Assembly (NCBI GenBank): GCA_013397435.1 | Contig: VZRG01000289.1 | Location: 124,001-188,000, forward strand | From: Erythrocercus mccallii | Lineage: Eukaryota; Chordata; Aves; Passeriformes; Dicruridae | DNA length: 64,000 nt | Reading direction: 5' to 3' | Shown: piece after piece, positions 10,170 to 21,300 of the stretch | Position numbering within the stretch: position 1 is the first letter of the stretch | Layout: every line of letters begins with the position of its first letter | Notes under the pieces: model-generated | Told to the model about the DNA's origin: nothing | Seen by the model: the letters and a program-made list of their open reading frames with translations, nothing else | Database searches by the model: none | Made by a program: the position numbers and the translations under genes

Positions 10170-13100
10170 TCTTTTCAATTAAAGGAAAAGAGATCAGCTA
10201 GTGAAAGAAAACTCCACTGAAAGCCCCTGTAGGAAAGTACTGCGTAGAAGCAAATCCAAAGAGGAAGGTTGGAAGAAAGGGAATGAGGTTTTTTGTGATT
10301 TTATGTCCTTCTGTCCCAGTTCTAGAATGAAGATTGTGTAGGTTTCCTATGAACTGGATGGTGTCAACTTTGCCGTTTTGCTTTTGATTTAGTAGTGCTC
10401 ATTTCTTAATCCATCCAAGCCTTCATGTGCTACAACATTCTCATTAATCATTCCCATGGATTTCCTAGGCAACTGGTTCACTTAGTTTTGGAGTCATATC
10501 AAACTTTTACCTCTAGTTCTACCCCTTCTTTTCCACACAAGTGTCTTTCATTGCCTGTTTTAATTTTCTCCACAAGTCAGACCTAGAGCAGATCTCATAA
10601 GATGTGTGCTCTTCAAAAAACCATAGATTTATTTTCCGTTATATGCTTTTTGTAAGCTTTTTGTTCTCATTTAATATCTCTCTAGGTTGTCATGAAGACT
10701 AGAGCCTCTTTGTCTGCAACAGACTTTACAGGCTCCAGGAAGTATCAACTCTTTTTAAAGTTATGCTAAATTTAGTTGATTTGTCTTTGTCACCTACATC
10801 ATTTATGTCTCTATAATTGTTAGAGTCAAACTTCTGTAATGCTCTCATCTCCTTGCTGCAAGTGATTTTGACCCAGATGGGTGGTATTGCTGACAATCTA
10901 TTCCTGCATTAACACACACCAGGATCTCTACCTTTATTTTCCTCTTCTATACATCCTTTATATAATGTACCCCACAGTACATGTACTGGGAATCCATACT
11001 TCTGCTATCCTGTGACACTCAATTTCACATTTTTCACCAGCAAATATTTCTTCCACCTTTTTGCCCATTTGTCTTTCATCATTATAAAAACATTTCAGTT
11101 GGTTTTGAAACCCAGTAAAGAAACAGCTCTTAATTTTCCTTCACTGCATCTATCTCATCATGACACACAAGAGCTACTGCTTTTTCCCTGATCATCCTTC
11201 TACTCTCCAGTATCTCTCACTCTTTATGTTTTATATTTTGCCACCTCTGCTTATTCAAGTATGTTTACCAGCCATGCCTAGCTCACTCCCAGAAAGGTAC
11301 CAGCCCAGTTCCTCCCATGGAGCCCATCAATCCCATGGAACTCCTGTTCCATGAATGCCTCCTAATGGTCAGACATCCTTAGATGTTTCTCACAGCATTT
11401 ATCCTTGAGCCATATGTTCATCTTTGCTCTCTTGCTAAGCCTTTGCCTTCCTTTTCTGAGGACTGGAAAGCTTCCACTCAATGTTATGCACATGGAAATA
11501 TCATTGCCACCTGGCAGGAAGAAAATGTCTTCCATGTTGCTGATATTGCACCATTTTAAAATGAAACCATGTTTACAATGAAGACTATAGGTTTCCTACA
11601 TCCAAATCTTCATTCCTCCAGTGGCTGCTGGGACAGATAAGTGGGGCTTTCCCAGCTGCTTTTTGCAATCCTATTAGACAGCAAGTCAGAGAAACAAAAA
11701 TGAAGAAAGATGCTGGCAGCAACACTATCAGAGAAGGAAAGGGCAGATATATATCCTAGAACAAGATGCAAGTTTTCTGTAATTATTTACAGGTAACATG
11801 TATTTGTGGTTGGAAAAAGATACTTCTTACAGTTATTGTGACCCTGTTGGGCAGCATAGTGCTGTTCTGTTATAGCAGGTATTATAAATGGAAATATGGG
11901 AAAAGGTAATAAATATCCTTAGGTAAATCCCAGCCACAGTCAAGCCAGTAAATACTTTTTCTTTTATTGAAATATGGGTGAGATTTCACATCTGTTACTT
12001 AGGAGTACTGAATTTACAACAGTAAAGAGAGAAACGGAGACAAAAAACCAAGTGCTTGGAATACTTTTCTGTCAGACTCAACAGTCCTGGTTCAGAAGCC
12101 TAATAGTTTTCTGAGTTTAAGGACTTTTACCTCAGTGCATTAAAACCATTTTCACACAGGAAAATGCCCTAGCCTTGTGCTGGCACAGTTTATCTGATGG
12201 CAGGTAACATCAGCCTACAGCAACAAAGAGCGCAGGCAGCTACTGGGGGAGAGCAGCTCTGACCACATCCCCTCAATCAGTACAAGGCAGCCCAAACTCA
12301 AGGGCTGTGTGACGATGTTAGCAGGGTGCTAAGGCTCGACAGCTTTGCCATCCCCCAGCTAAGCTCAGCTCAGCACCCTGGCTGCTTGGCTTCTGCTCAC
12401 CTTGGACACCAGGCAGAGCACAGTTTAGACCAGAGATTGCTGCTCTAAACCAATATAGCAGCTCTTGAACTACACCATTTTACATCCTCTTTTTTATGCT
12501 TTTTTATACACAAATAGTACCAGTTTAGACCTCTTACACATTACTATTCTGAACATATTTAAATATTTAAAATATTTTCCGCTGTTTTTACAAGGACAAA
12601 AATTAACATTTTGTTTTCTCCACGGCAGCTGTTCCCACCATGCAGACTATGGGTTTCTATTCAGTTGAGCCATTTGTTCCTGAAAATGGGGTGCACATAA
12701 ACACAGCCTGCTAATTTTCTTACCTTTTTCCTATTCCTCTCTATTTGACTACTCAAAAAACAGTAACCATTTAACACTGTCGGCACTGCCCTTAAGAGCC
12801 ACACAGCACGAGTCAGGTGCAAGGGCCACGTTTGTGATGCAGCTGAAGTGCAGCTCCATCATAGCACTAGAGCAAGCTGAGCAGCTTGACAGCAGAGAGC
12901 CATCATTGACAAGGAAGACAGGGTTTAAGAGCACGGAGCTCTGACTTAATAAATGAACTGCAGTTTGATGTGCTGCATGGCCACGCTCGTTTCAGTACTA
13001 GGAGATGCAGACAGTGTTTAGATCTATGGAATTATGTCAACTTCACTGCATAGATGAATGAGAACCTGAAGGGTTTTGTACTTTTATAAGTTCTTGAAGA

Positions 13101-15140
13101 GTATACAGGAAGAAAATATGAGCCACCCCAAACAGGAAAAAATGAGAGACTTTGCTCTAGCTACTATTTCAAAAGGCAAGCAGTTTTCTTTGTATTTACT
13201 TCTATCCCTGCAGCTATAATGAATTATTTAAGCAATATCTATAGAGTACAGGATTTGGGCTTTTATTTTATTTATTTGTCTATTTTGTCACAGGCTACTT
13301 ACAAGGGCAAGTGTGCTGAGTCAACACAGGTGTAAACCTCTGCACCTTTCCTTTAATCAGTGGAACTAGGCAAGTTGACACCCATCACAAAGCTGACTCA
13401 ATATATTCGGTGATGAACAATTTTTTGTTGGGTTGTTTTGTTGTTATTAGTATTTCTCAAAAAACAAGCAAGGTGTACTTCTTCCCTCTCCCCTCACACT
13501 TTTTTTTTTTTTTTACCCTCTCATTTCTTTTTAATACCGTGAAAAACCTGGAAATGTCCAATGCATCTAACCAATGCTTAGTTTAACTCACTGTACACAC
13601 CTTTGGGAAGGACTCTCCAGGTAAACCCAGCACTGTGAAATGTGCTGCAACACAGAAGTCCTCAGTCTACTTCTGAATGACCTGGTAGAGCCACTTGGCA
13701 GAGCACTTCACTATAGAGAAGTGTCAGGTTGGTTTCTAAAAGCAGCGAAATTACATCAGTGCTGCCTTCTGCCAGGACTAACTGGGTCAGCAAAGCAGCC
13801 TCTGAAGGTGGCCATGTGGTTTGTAGTTCTAGAGGTCGTTGTTTCAGAGCTAGGTCGTACCTCTGCATAGTGCTCATCCTCCCAGCTTAAAGTCTAGATC
13901 CTCAGCTGATTACTTCGTGCATAGCTGAGCATGAAGTCTCACTCACAAGTTAACTCAATTTACATAAAAAGACCTCCTCACTCTGTATTTTTTACAGGAT
14001 AATAAGAAGGTTGAATAAGTTAAATGCTGTCAAACCCCATGATAGGAATGTGATAGCTTTAGAAATTGGCTCCACCAGAGAAGAAAAAATGTGAGTCCAC
14101 ACTTCCCACTGGCCAACCAGCACTGCACAGGAAGCACACCAGGGGAAAGGGTAACAAAATTGTTTAAGTGGTTTGTTCCCAAGGCCTAAGGTAATCTGTG
14201 AAAGACAATTCTGGCTCCTATCAATGCTTTCTTGGCACAAGGAGGCAAAAACTGTAGACAGGAGACAGGGCATAAGTCCAAAGAGTCATTCTGTTCCAGG
14301 TAATGTTGGCATGAGAACCCCTTGAAACTGTAACTGGCTATTATTGTTTACAGCAGCACTAAGAATAGAGAAGCCACAGACACACAAATCACAGCTGATA
14401 GTCTGGCCCTTAAATTGTTCTGTGTTGTTTATAAAAATGTATTAAAGACTATTTGTCTAAGCTACACAGTTATACAAGTGTTTTAAAATTTAAACTGCAA
14501 TAATAGTGCTCTCTGTTAAATCCATTACCTGAATTAGTAATTGAAGGATCTGACCCTAGATCAGTGTAATATAAAATGCACAGACCTCCAGGTATTGTCA
14601 CTGAATGACAGCAAGTTGTGTGACATTGGTTTATTAAATTGCCGCAGTTGCCCTTCACTCCCTTGCTGTAACACACACAGGGGGTCCAATAGCCTGATTT
14701 TGGTCATTGCACATGAAATGAATTATAACTATCTTGCTGATATTTCCAGGTATGTTGAGACATATTTCCTCATGAGTTTCTGGAGGTGGGAACCACACCG
14801 TCACTACTGTTGTCTGAGATCCAAGAAGACCATGATTGTTGCGTAGGTCCTGCAGAGCTTCTCCTAAAATTAATCAGTTCCAGGATCCTTTGAGATATGA
14901 ACTGTAAGGTATCTGCCTGTCTGTGCACACCCTTAATGCAGGACTGCTGATAGATCCAGGATTATTGGCTAGTAATATCAGCAACATATTGTAAGTTTGC
15001 AGGAGGCTTTAGCTTTGAGACAATGGAGCAGGAATATGGAGGCAGTCAGGGAATCCTGTTTTCATCCAGGATAAAAATTCTGATCTGAACTAGCCTGGCT
15101 TAGGTTTTTCCCTAATATGAAGGTGGGATCCATTACATTG
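10170..15140. other. non-coding block, no gene recognised
   Basis: No repeat family or coding exon is recognised. The interval 12180-12440 and the stretch around 12780-12930 are visibly GC-richer than their surroundings but lack a long frame or CpG clustering. A T-run lies at 13500-13514. The short G/T-rich stretch 13420-13450 is one of the few with G/T on the plus strand. Frames of 60-100 codons at 13640-13877, 13992-14273 and 14541-14846 show no motifs. Confidence 0.45.
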
Positions 15141-15148
15141 CTGATCAT

Positions 15149-15215
15149 CAAAACAAACAAACAAACAAACAAACCCCCAAACAAAAACATCTCCCCAAAC
15201 CCTACACCAACAAAT
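15149..15215. repeat. (CAAA)n microsatellite with A/C-rich extension
   Basis: Several CAAA units in a row (from about 15150) pass into CCCCCAAACAAAAACATC and further A/C-rich sequence. It resembles the longer A/C-only tracts at 26675, 30285 and 52320 and has A and C on the same strand as they do. Confidence 0.85.
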
Positions 15216-15628
15216 CTGCAGATTTAAATTTAACATGGTCCATGTTTTAAGGAAAGTTCAGGACAGATGCCCAGTCATTTAACTGTAACAAGCAAGAGAA
15301 AGTACAAGTCAAAGGGCAGAAAAGCCAGGCTGCCTATTAATTCCACACTTTCAATTTGATGACATTTTGTAAAGTGTAGAAAAAAGCTTTAATTCTAGTC
15401 ATTCAGGACTCTCAGATCAGAAGGAGCTTTTGGCACCCGAAGAGCAAGCTCAGGTCGTGTGCACTGTACGACTCAAAGACAGAAAAGCAGAAAGACCAAA
15501 ACCTTGTTCCAGTCAACATCTTTCAAAACATTTTGAACTCAAATGAAACCAGAAGGGTTTTAGGCTACTGATATGAAGCCTATATCATATAGTCTCAGAC
15601 TACACATAGACACCCAGGTATTTGGCTG

Positions 15629-15689
15629 TTTCACAATATTGTTTTGACTGAGTAGTTTTGTTTCACAATATTGTTTTGACTGAGTAGTT
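15629..15689. repeat. 32-base tandem duplication
   Basis: The unit beginning TTTCACAATATTGTTTTGAC occurs at 15629 and again at 15661. The copies are identical over about 29 bases (through TGAGTAGTT) and then diverge. Identity suggests a recent slippage or duplication event. No function is implied. Confidence 0.95.
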
Positions 15690-17523
15690 GAGTGCTTCAA
15701 ACTAAAATGCAAATTAATTCAAATCCAGTTATTCTACAGCTCATGCAGCATTTGATTAAAACTCGATTTAGAACAGGATCCCAAAGGCTACAAGAAAAAG
15801 ACTTGTATGCTGCTAAGACTAATACAGTCATAGTTTATTAATGTAGATGGTAATGCATAATGAAATGTCATTAATTCTCACACTGTCATTAATTTGAGGA
15901 ATGGTGTCCATTTATCTATAGTTCACTTATTTAGATTTATAACTTGGCAACTCAGAACAGGAAAGTGCTGAATTCTCTGTTACCTGGGAAGTCTGAAAAA
16001 TAAAATACGTGTTCCTTATAAAGACAACCTGTATATTTCTCAAGTCTTTTTGTTCTGGATTTATGATTCAGTTCTTCAAGGGAGTCAATGAAAAGCCCTT
16101 TGGTAACATTCACAGCATGCCTCATCCCAGATCTCTTCTCTCGCTATTAACGCTTTTATCTGTAAAAGGGCATTTTATTTCAGTGCCACTCTTAGGGCTG
16201 ACTGTTGTTTTGGTGCTCAAAGGCATCTTCATGAAATATTTGTCAGGCTTTCTATCACTTATGAAGGTCACCAAGATGATGTTTAGCATCTCAGGCCATG
16301 CCTTTCTATCAGGCAACTAAGGATGTATTAACATCAGCCAAGATAGTACTTGTAACAGTCAAGAGTCATTTTTTTAAAAAAATGCCCATTGGCACTTCAT
16401 TTTTTCTGCTTCCTACCAGAATCCAGAGACACTCAAGTTCTTTGCTGAAATAGCTCAAGAATTGTATCCTTTAAACAAAAAAAATCTCAGTCATTCCCCA
16501 TAGAAAGCACTGCGGATCTCAACTGCAAGGCTTCCTCAGCCTGCTCAGCAGGGAAGCATGAAGATGTCAGGTAAACATAATCATGCTATTTGTGGAAAGT
16601 GTGAGATGAGAAAGAGGGAGGGTAATGAAGCATAGACAGAGCAATTCAGTTTCCCAGCCTATTTAGGTAGATTGTCTTTCTCTAATTGTTTTTCTCCCTG
16701 GAGGTACAAACACAGCAAATTTCAATACCATAAAGTTAAGCTTTATTATTGCAGCTTTCATTTCTTTCACAAAGAAATATGTACTGTATTATAGCAGTGC
16801 CTAGTAGCATACTATAGTTAAGGATGTCGGCAGTTGTGCTACAAACCTCTACTTTTCCATGAGAAGTAAAAACTAGTGTTAGCCTAAAATGATGCATATA
16901 AAGTGGTTGTCTAGTTTCATATCAGTTCATAGAAAAAAAATCCTAGGCATATTCTCTGGTAATTGGAGATAACAGTCTTTCAAAAAAACCCAAACAAATA
17001 ATCCCCCACCAAAATAAAATAAAATACCTTGACCCAATATCATCTATGTTACAAAAGGTTTGGTAGATGTAAGTTAAACATATCATAACATATCATCAAA
17101 TGTTTAAATACTGCCCCCAGTGACTTCAGTCATTATGTTCAGGATGAAAGGAATTTCATCCCAGTGTAGCAAAAGGCCTAAATTTTAATGCATTTTGTCC
17201 AGCAGAAGTCAAGCCAACAAAACACATATTTATCTCATTAACATTTGAAAACACAAACAGTTCATTTGAAACCATCAGGACAAGATTGTTCATCACCTGG
17301 CAGGGCAAGTTCAGAAGGAAGCAAAATGAAGACATTACTTTAAAATTCATGCAGACACTCAATATTTCTGTGCTCAGTTTCATATTGAAACTTAGCAACT
17401 TTAGGAACTAAAGAGTTTATAGAAGTCATTAGACAGATAGTAAATACTTGAAGAAAGAATATTCTAAAAAGTAAGGGCAGTAGGCCTGTGTTTACAAGCA
17501 GATACTGGGCATGTGCTAAGATC

Positions 17524-17556
17524 CAAAGATATGCAAATCTTGCAAAGATATGCAAA
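17524..17556. repeat. near-repeat of CAAAGATATGCAAA with octamer motif
   Basis: CAAAGATATGCAAA occurs at 17524-17537 and again at 17543-17556, 19 bases apart. The first copy continues with T to give ATGCAAAT, the POU-family octamer sequence. It could be a chance duplication or a paired binding site. Nothing nearby identifies a target gene. Confidence 0.6.
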
Positions 17557-17737
17557 GCAGTCCTGCACAAATGCAGGACACCAAAAAAGTAATTAATTTC
17601 AGAGTAACAAAGAAGAAAGTGAATCCCAAAGACACATGTAGTGACTGACAGGAGAGCAAATTTATGATGAATTAGGAAAACCTAACTCTTATATTGTCTC
17701 CTTCTGACTAGATCTTAAGGGAGCTTTCCTAGCAATT

Positions 17738-17855
17738 TGATAGCATTACCCAGATTTCACAGAGAGGGAAAGCAACATATATGCAGATCAAGAGATTTAG
17801 CCAAGGTCACCTATTGGCCCCATGACAGGAGTAAGGAGCAGAGGCCCAGCAGGCC
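17738..17855 (-). repeat. MIR-like (CORE-SINE) relic
   Basis: The plus strand reads TTACCCAGATTTCACAGAGA, then GGGAAAGC, later AGAGATTTAGCCAAGGTCAC and finally GGAGCAGAGGCCC. The blocks appear in the same order as in the reverse complement of the MIR consensus: CCCATTTTACAGATGAGGAAACTG, then GAGAGGTTAAGTAACTTGCCCAAGGTCACA, then GGCAGAGCC. The copy is old and gapped. MIR-type SINEs are known at low copy number in birds. Limits are approximate. Confidence 0.5.
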
Positions 17856-18330
17856 AGTTCAGGTGCAGTTCCTGTGATGGTTTTTCCTGCCAAAAGGAGG
17901 AGTGCTGTTCAGATGCCAACCACCCACAGCAGGAGTGGCTGCTTGAGCCACTGCCTGCGGGAGGCAACCTGAGCTGTCCTGCCCTGCCTCAGCTGCCTCC
18001 CGTGAACCCTGATCACTGCCTCTCACCTGTATTTAATAACAAAATGACAATCCCTCGCTGCTTAGCACTTACTGCAAAGTGCAGAAACCTGCCCTGGGGT
18101 GGTTACTACAGCAGAGGGGATGCAGAACATCTTCCTGTCCCTCAGCATAAATTGGCCTCAGCTCTGGGCTCCCCTCACATTTGCCCAGACTGTGACAGCC
18201 CCAGTTGAACCAGGACTTGTTGGACACCTGAGTTAGAGGCAGGGCTTGCACACGTGCCTGCAGACAGAGGGCAGAAGTGGAGGGTAGGAGAGCCAGGAGC
18301 GTGCGGTAGGAAGGAAGCAGATATTTGACA
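17822..18330. other. GC-richer block with 128-codon open frame
   Basis: A plus frame (17822-18208, 128 codons) and overlapping minus frames lie in a locally GC-rich patch starting at the edge of the MIR-like relic. The plus product is Cys/Pro-rich (for example CSSCDGFSCQKEECC near residues 15-29), but I do not recognise a Cys-spacing family. High GC content lowers stop frequency, so length is weak evidence. On the minus strand, CAG|GTGAGA at about 18015 is a good donor with a fair acceptor upstream, giving a roughly 45-base exon-like segment. I treat the whole block as unresolved. Confidence 0.2.
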
Positions 18331-18349
18331 GACAGGTTCCTGTGGTGAT

Positions 18350-21300
18350 AAAAGTGAAAAAAAATCATAAAATATCAAAGCACGGGTCTAGGGACAACGA
18401 AATGAAAGCTGAAGGACAAAAGGTACCATGAGTTGCTGAAGACATGAGCATGGGCTGTGCTGGTGTGCAGAGACACACAATAGCAGGGGGTGTGATGGCA
18501 CACGATTTCACAGTATCTGGAGACATGTACGAGGAAACAGCAGCAGGGAGCCTGGAGAGTCAGACCAAATGCTAATAGACACCACTATTTAGAGGACTGT
18601 GCTAGAGGATGTAGAAACCTGGGCTCCTGCATGCGCAGCAGATGGAGTCCCCTAAGTGAGCTTACCCCTAGATCTCATGGAAAGAGAGTAATAAGACTGT
18701 TTCATTAGCAGCAGGTCTACATATTTTAATGGTCTACATATTTGAATTGCATAATGATAGATCAGAGAATCATTCTGACTATTCTATCCAAAGCCACTAC
18801 CTTAGGAGAGAAAAGTACTATTTAAGTTTCTAAAAAATAGTCCAGCAGAAAGGTTCCAGAAACAGAAAAATAGGCTACGGTACAAGAACAGAGAAAGGAG
18901 ACCAGATCAAAAGAAATTATATCACTTTCTGAGAGACTCTGTCACAAGGATTACACTGTTGCTCAGTTTGAGGTCCCCACTAGAGCAAAGTATCAGAGAC
19001 TAAGTAGGTTAATGAAGACAGCCTGGCACTGGTTGAGGGCATGATGCATTGCCTTAGCACATTGCCCACAATATTTTGCCATTGCCGTATTGCTCTCCAA
19101 ATTCACCATGTGACATTTTAACACAAGGACCTTTCAGCTCTTCTAGGTGTAAAACACCTAAAGCATAAGCACAATCCACAAACAGATTGTAAAATAAGAA
19201 AAATCCAACTGCCCTTTATTTTTGACCAGGTTTTCTCATTAATTATCCTGTGACCTGTGAACTACAGCAAAATAGGTTTTTTTTATAGAATAATTGCATT
19301 CAACAAAATTGTTTTCAGGCTGCCAACAACAGAGTCAAGATTTCTGCTGGTTTCAATTTTTTTTTGCTTTTACCTTTCACATTCCCTTTCTCTTCTAGAA
19401 TCTCATTTGCAATCATGAACAAAAAAGTAATTTAGAACACAGTAAGAAGCACTCACATTGGCAAAAATGCCAGGTTGAAAAGAAACCAAACCATTCAAAC
19501 TGGAGGTTGGTGAACTAAAGGTCTGCAGGATGATCTGCTGCAAATAGTAGCATCCAAAACCATAAAATGATACAGTTCTGATTTCTGGGTTTTTTTTAAA
19601 CAAGAAACATTGGACTCTTGCAGTAATGATAGGTATTTCAGTTGGTATGCACATATATGTATGTGCAAATATACGTTTACACATCCTATTACATATCTGA
19701 GAAGAAGAGAATTGAGTTAAAGAGCTCCAACCCCCTTCATCCCTCCCAGCTATCCAGGAAAAGCAAAATAGTAGTTCAGCAGGTAGCAGCACGTGTATGA
19801 GGTCAAAACATTTCTGTCAGGGCACAGTATGTGATTTACTCATAGTGTACAGATGGAACACTCAGTTTATGCAGCTGGTTGTCAATGCTCATTGGAATAT
19901 TTTGATGACTTTGTGCCCCTGCAAGGCAGTGGCATCTTAGTGCAAAGCATTTTGTATGACTCTAGAGCACTTTTGTAGTTGCTGTAAACCAACACCATTC
20001 TTTAAAGCAGAGCCACACCCATGTAGAGTAACTGAAGATTTCTCATCATGCATGCTTTCTATAAAGACATGGCAAGAATTATTTCACAGATTAGAATTGC
20101 TTGGTAGTTTTATAGGAAACCTTACCAGGATACAAATTTTTGAAACCGAGTATTCACAGAACTTTATTAGAATATATAAATACTTACCTCAATTTTTTAT
20201 TAGTTCTATAAATTTTGGGGAAAAAAACAAACATCAAACCAATATATTTTGAATAGTTAAGAGACAAAATCTCAACAAAACATATTCCTGATGTCATGAG
20301 ATACATGCACTAAAGAATTAATGATAATGTCATGAGTTGAAGGCAGTATTTTGAGATTATCATACTTGTGTGTACACTAACATGCATTTCAGAAAAAGAA
20401 TATACCTATCTGACAAGACCAAAAAAAAAACCCAGATTAAAGTGGCACTTTGTTTTGACTCCACTGAATCCTAAATCCATGTCAACATAATGGCAAGCAA
20501 TGAATAGTTTATGAAAATAACATTCCAGTACACAGAAGCAAGATTCTGTTCTCTACCTGGCAGACAGGGCTTTTGTAATCAGGAAGAATAATTGCAACTT
20601 TTAAGTGCACAGTCATTTGCAAATGTTAAAATGCAACTCCCATCAAGCTGCACAGCACCCATCACTTGCATACTTTTGGCAGTGAGGCATTTAGACTCGT
20701 GATTAACAGTGTACAGTTCACTACACTTGAATCCAGCAGCAATAAGTATTGATTTTGAACTGATGCGATTTCTTTCTGTATTAGAACCCCCCCCAAATTA
20801 TGGCTTTTGTAGCTTATGTTTTATTGCTATGTTTGCTAGTTAGCATCCATTTTCCAATCCTATTGACATATACTTCCCCTCACACTGGCTGGAAGTTTTA
20901 AATATGTATGTCTTCTCCTACATTTTAGTGATTGTTTCACTTCAAATTACAGTACTGCTTGTGCTGAGAAGTCAGTTTTATATCATACTGGAAACAACTT
21001 CTCTAAACAAAAATTTAAAGTAGGAGCAGGTAGAAACTCCACAGGGATCCTATTTCTTGTGGAGCTGTTTTCAAGCTATTCCTACTATTCAATTATTGAA
21101 GGGAAGGGCTCGCATTTGCACAAATTTTGTCTATCACCACCTTTGTTCCTCTGATAATACAACAGAAATTTCCCTTCCAACTTCTATACTTGCTGTTATT
21201 AGAAAACACAGACCCCATAAAAAGCCAAGGGTAAGATAGCTCCATTTATAAATCTAGATATGTTAGGAGGGGTCATCTTCAATAATTCAGGACTTTTTAT

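Larger units (their letters stand above)
15220..17735. other. non-coding block with small tandem duplications
   Basis: No gene is recognised. It contains a 32-base tandem duplication at 15629-15689, a perfect 10-base duplication (AACATATCAT twice) at 17077-17096, and a POU-octamer-containing near repeat at 17524-17556. A short A/C-rich stretch lies at 16981-17020. The 103-codon plus frame at 16009-16320 has hydrophobic segments but no splice, promoter or domain support. Confidence 0.45.

Noticed and set aside
20188..20205. Minus-strand donor GAG|GTAAGTAT with a strong acceptor just upstream
   Set aside because: The enclosed segment is only 18 bases, and there is no further evidence for a micro-exon.
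21160..21200. CR1 LINE tail (TTTCCCTTCCAACTTCTATA)
   Set aside because: Only the CCCTTCCAAC word fits; the characteristic 8-base terminal repeats and upstream sequence are missing.
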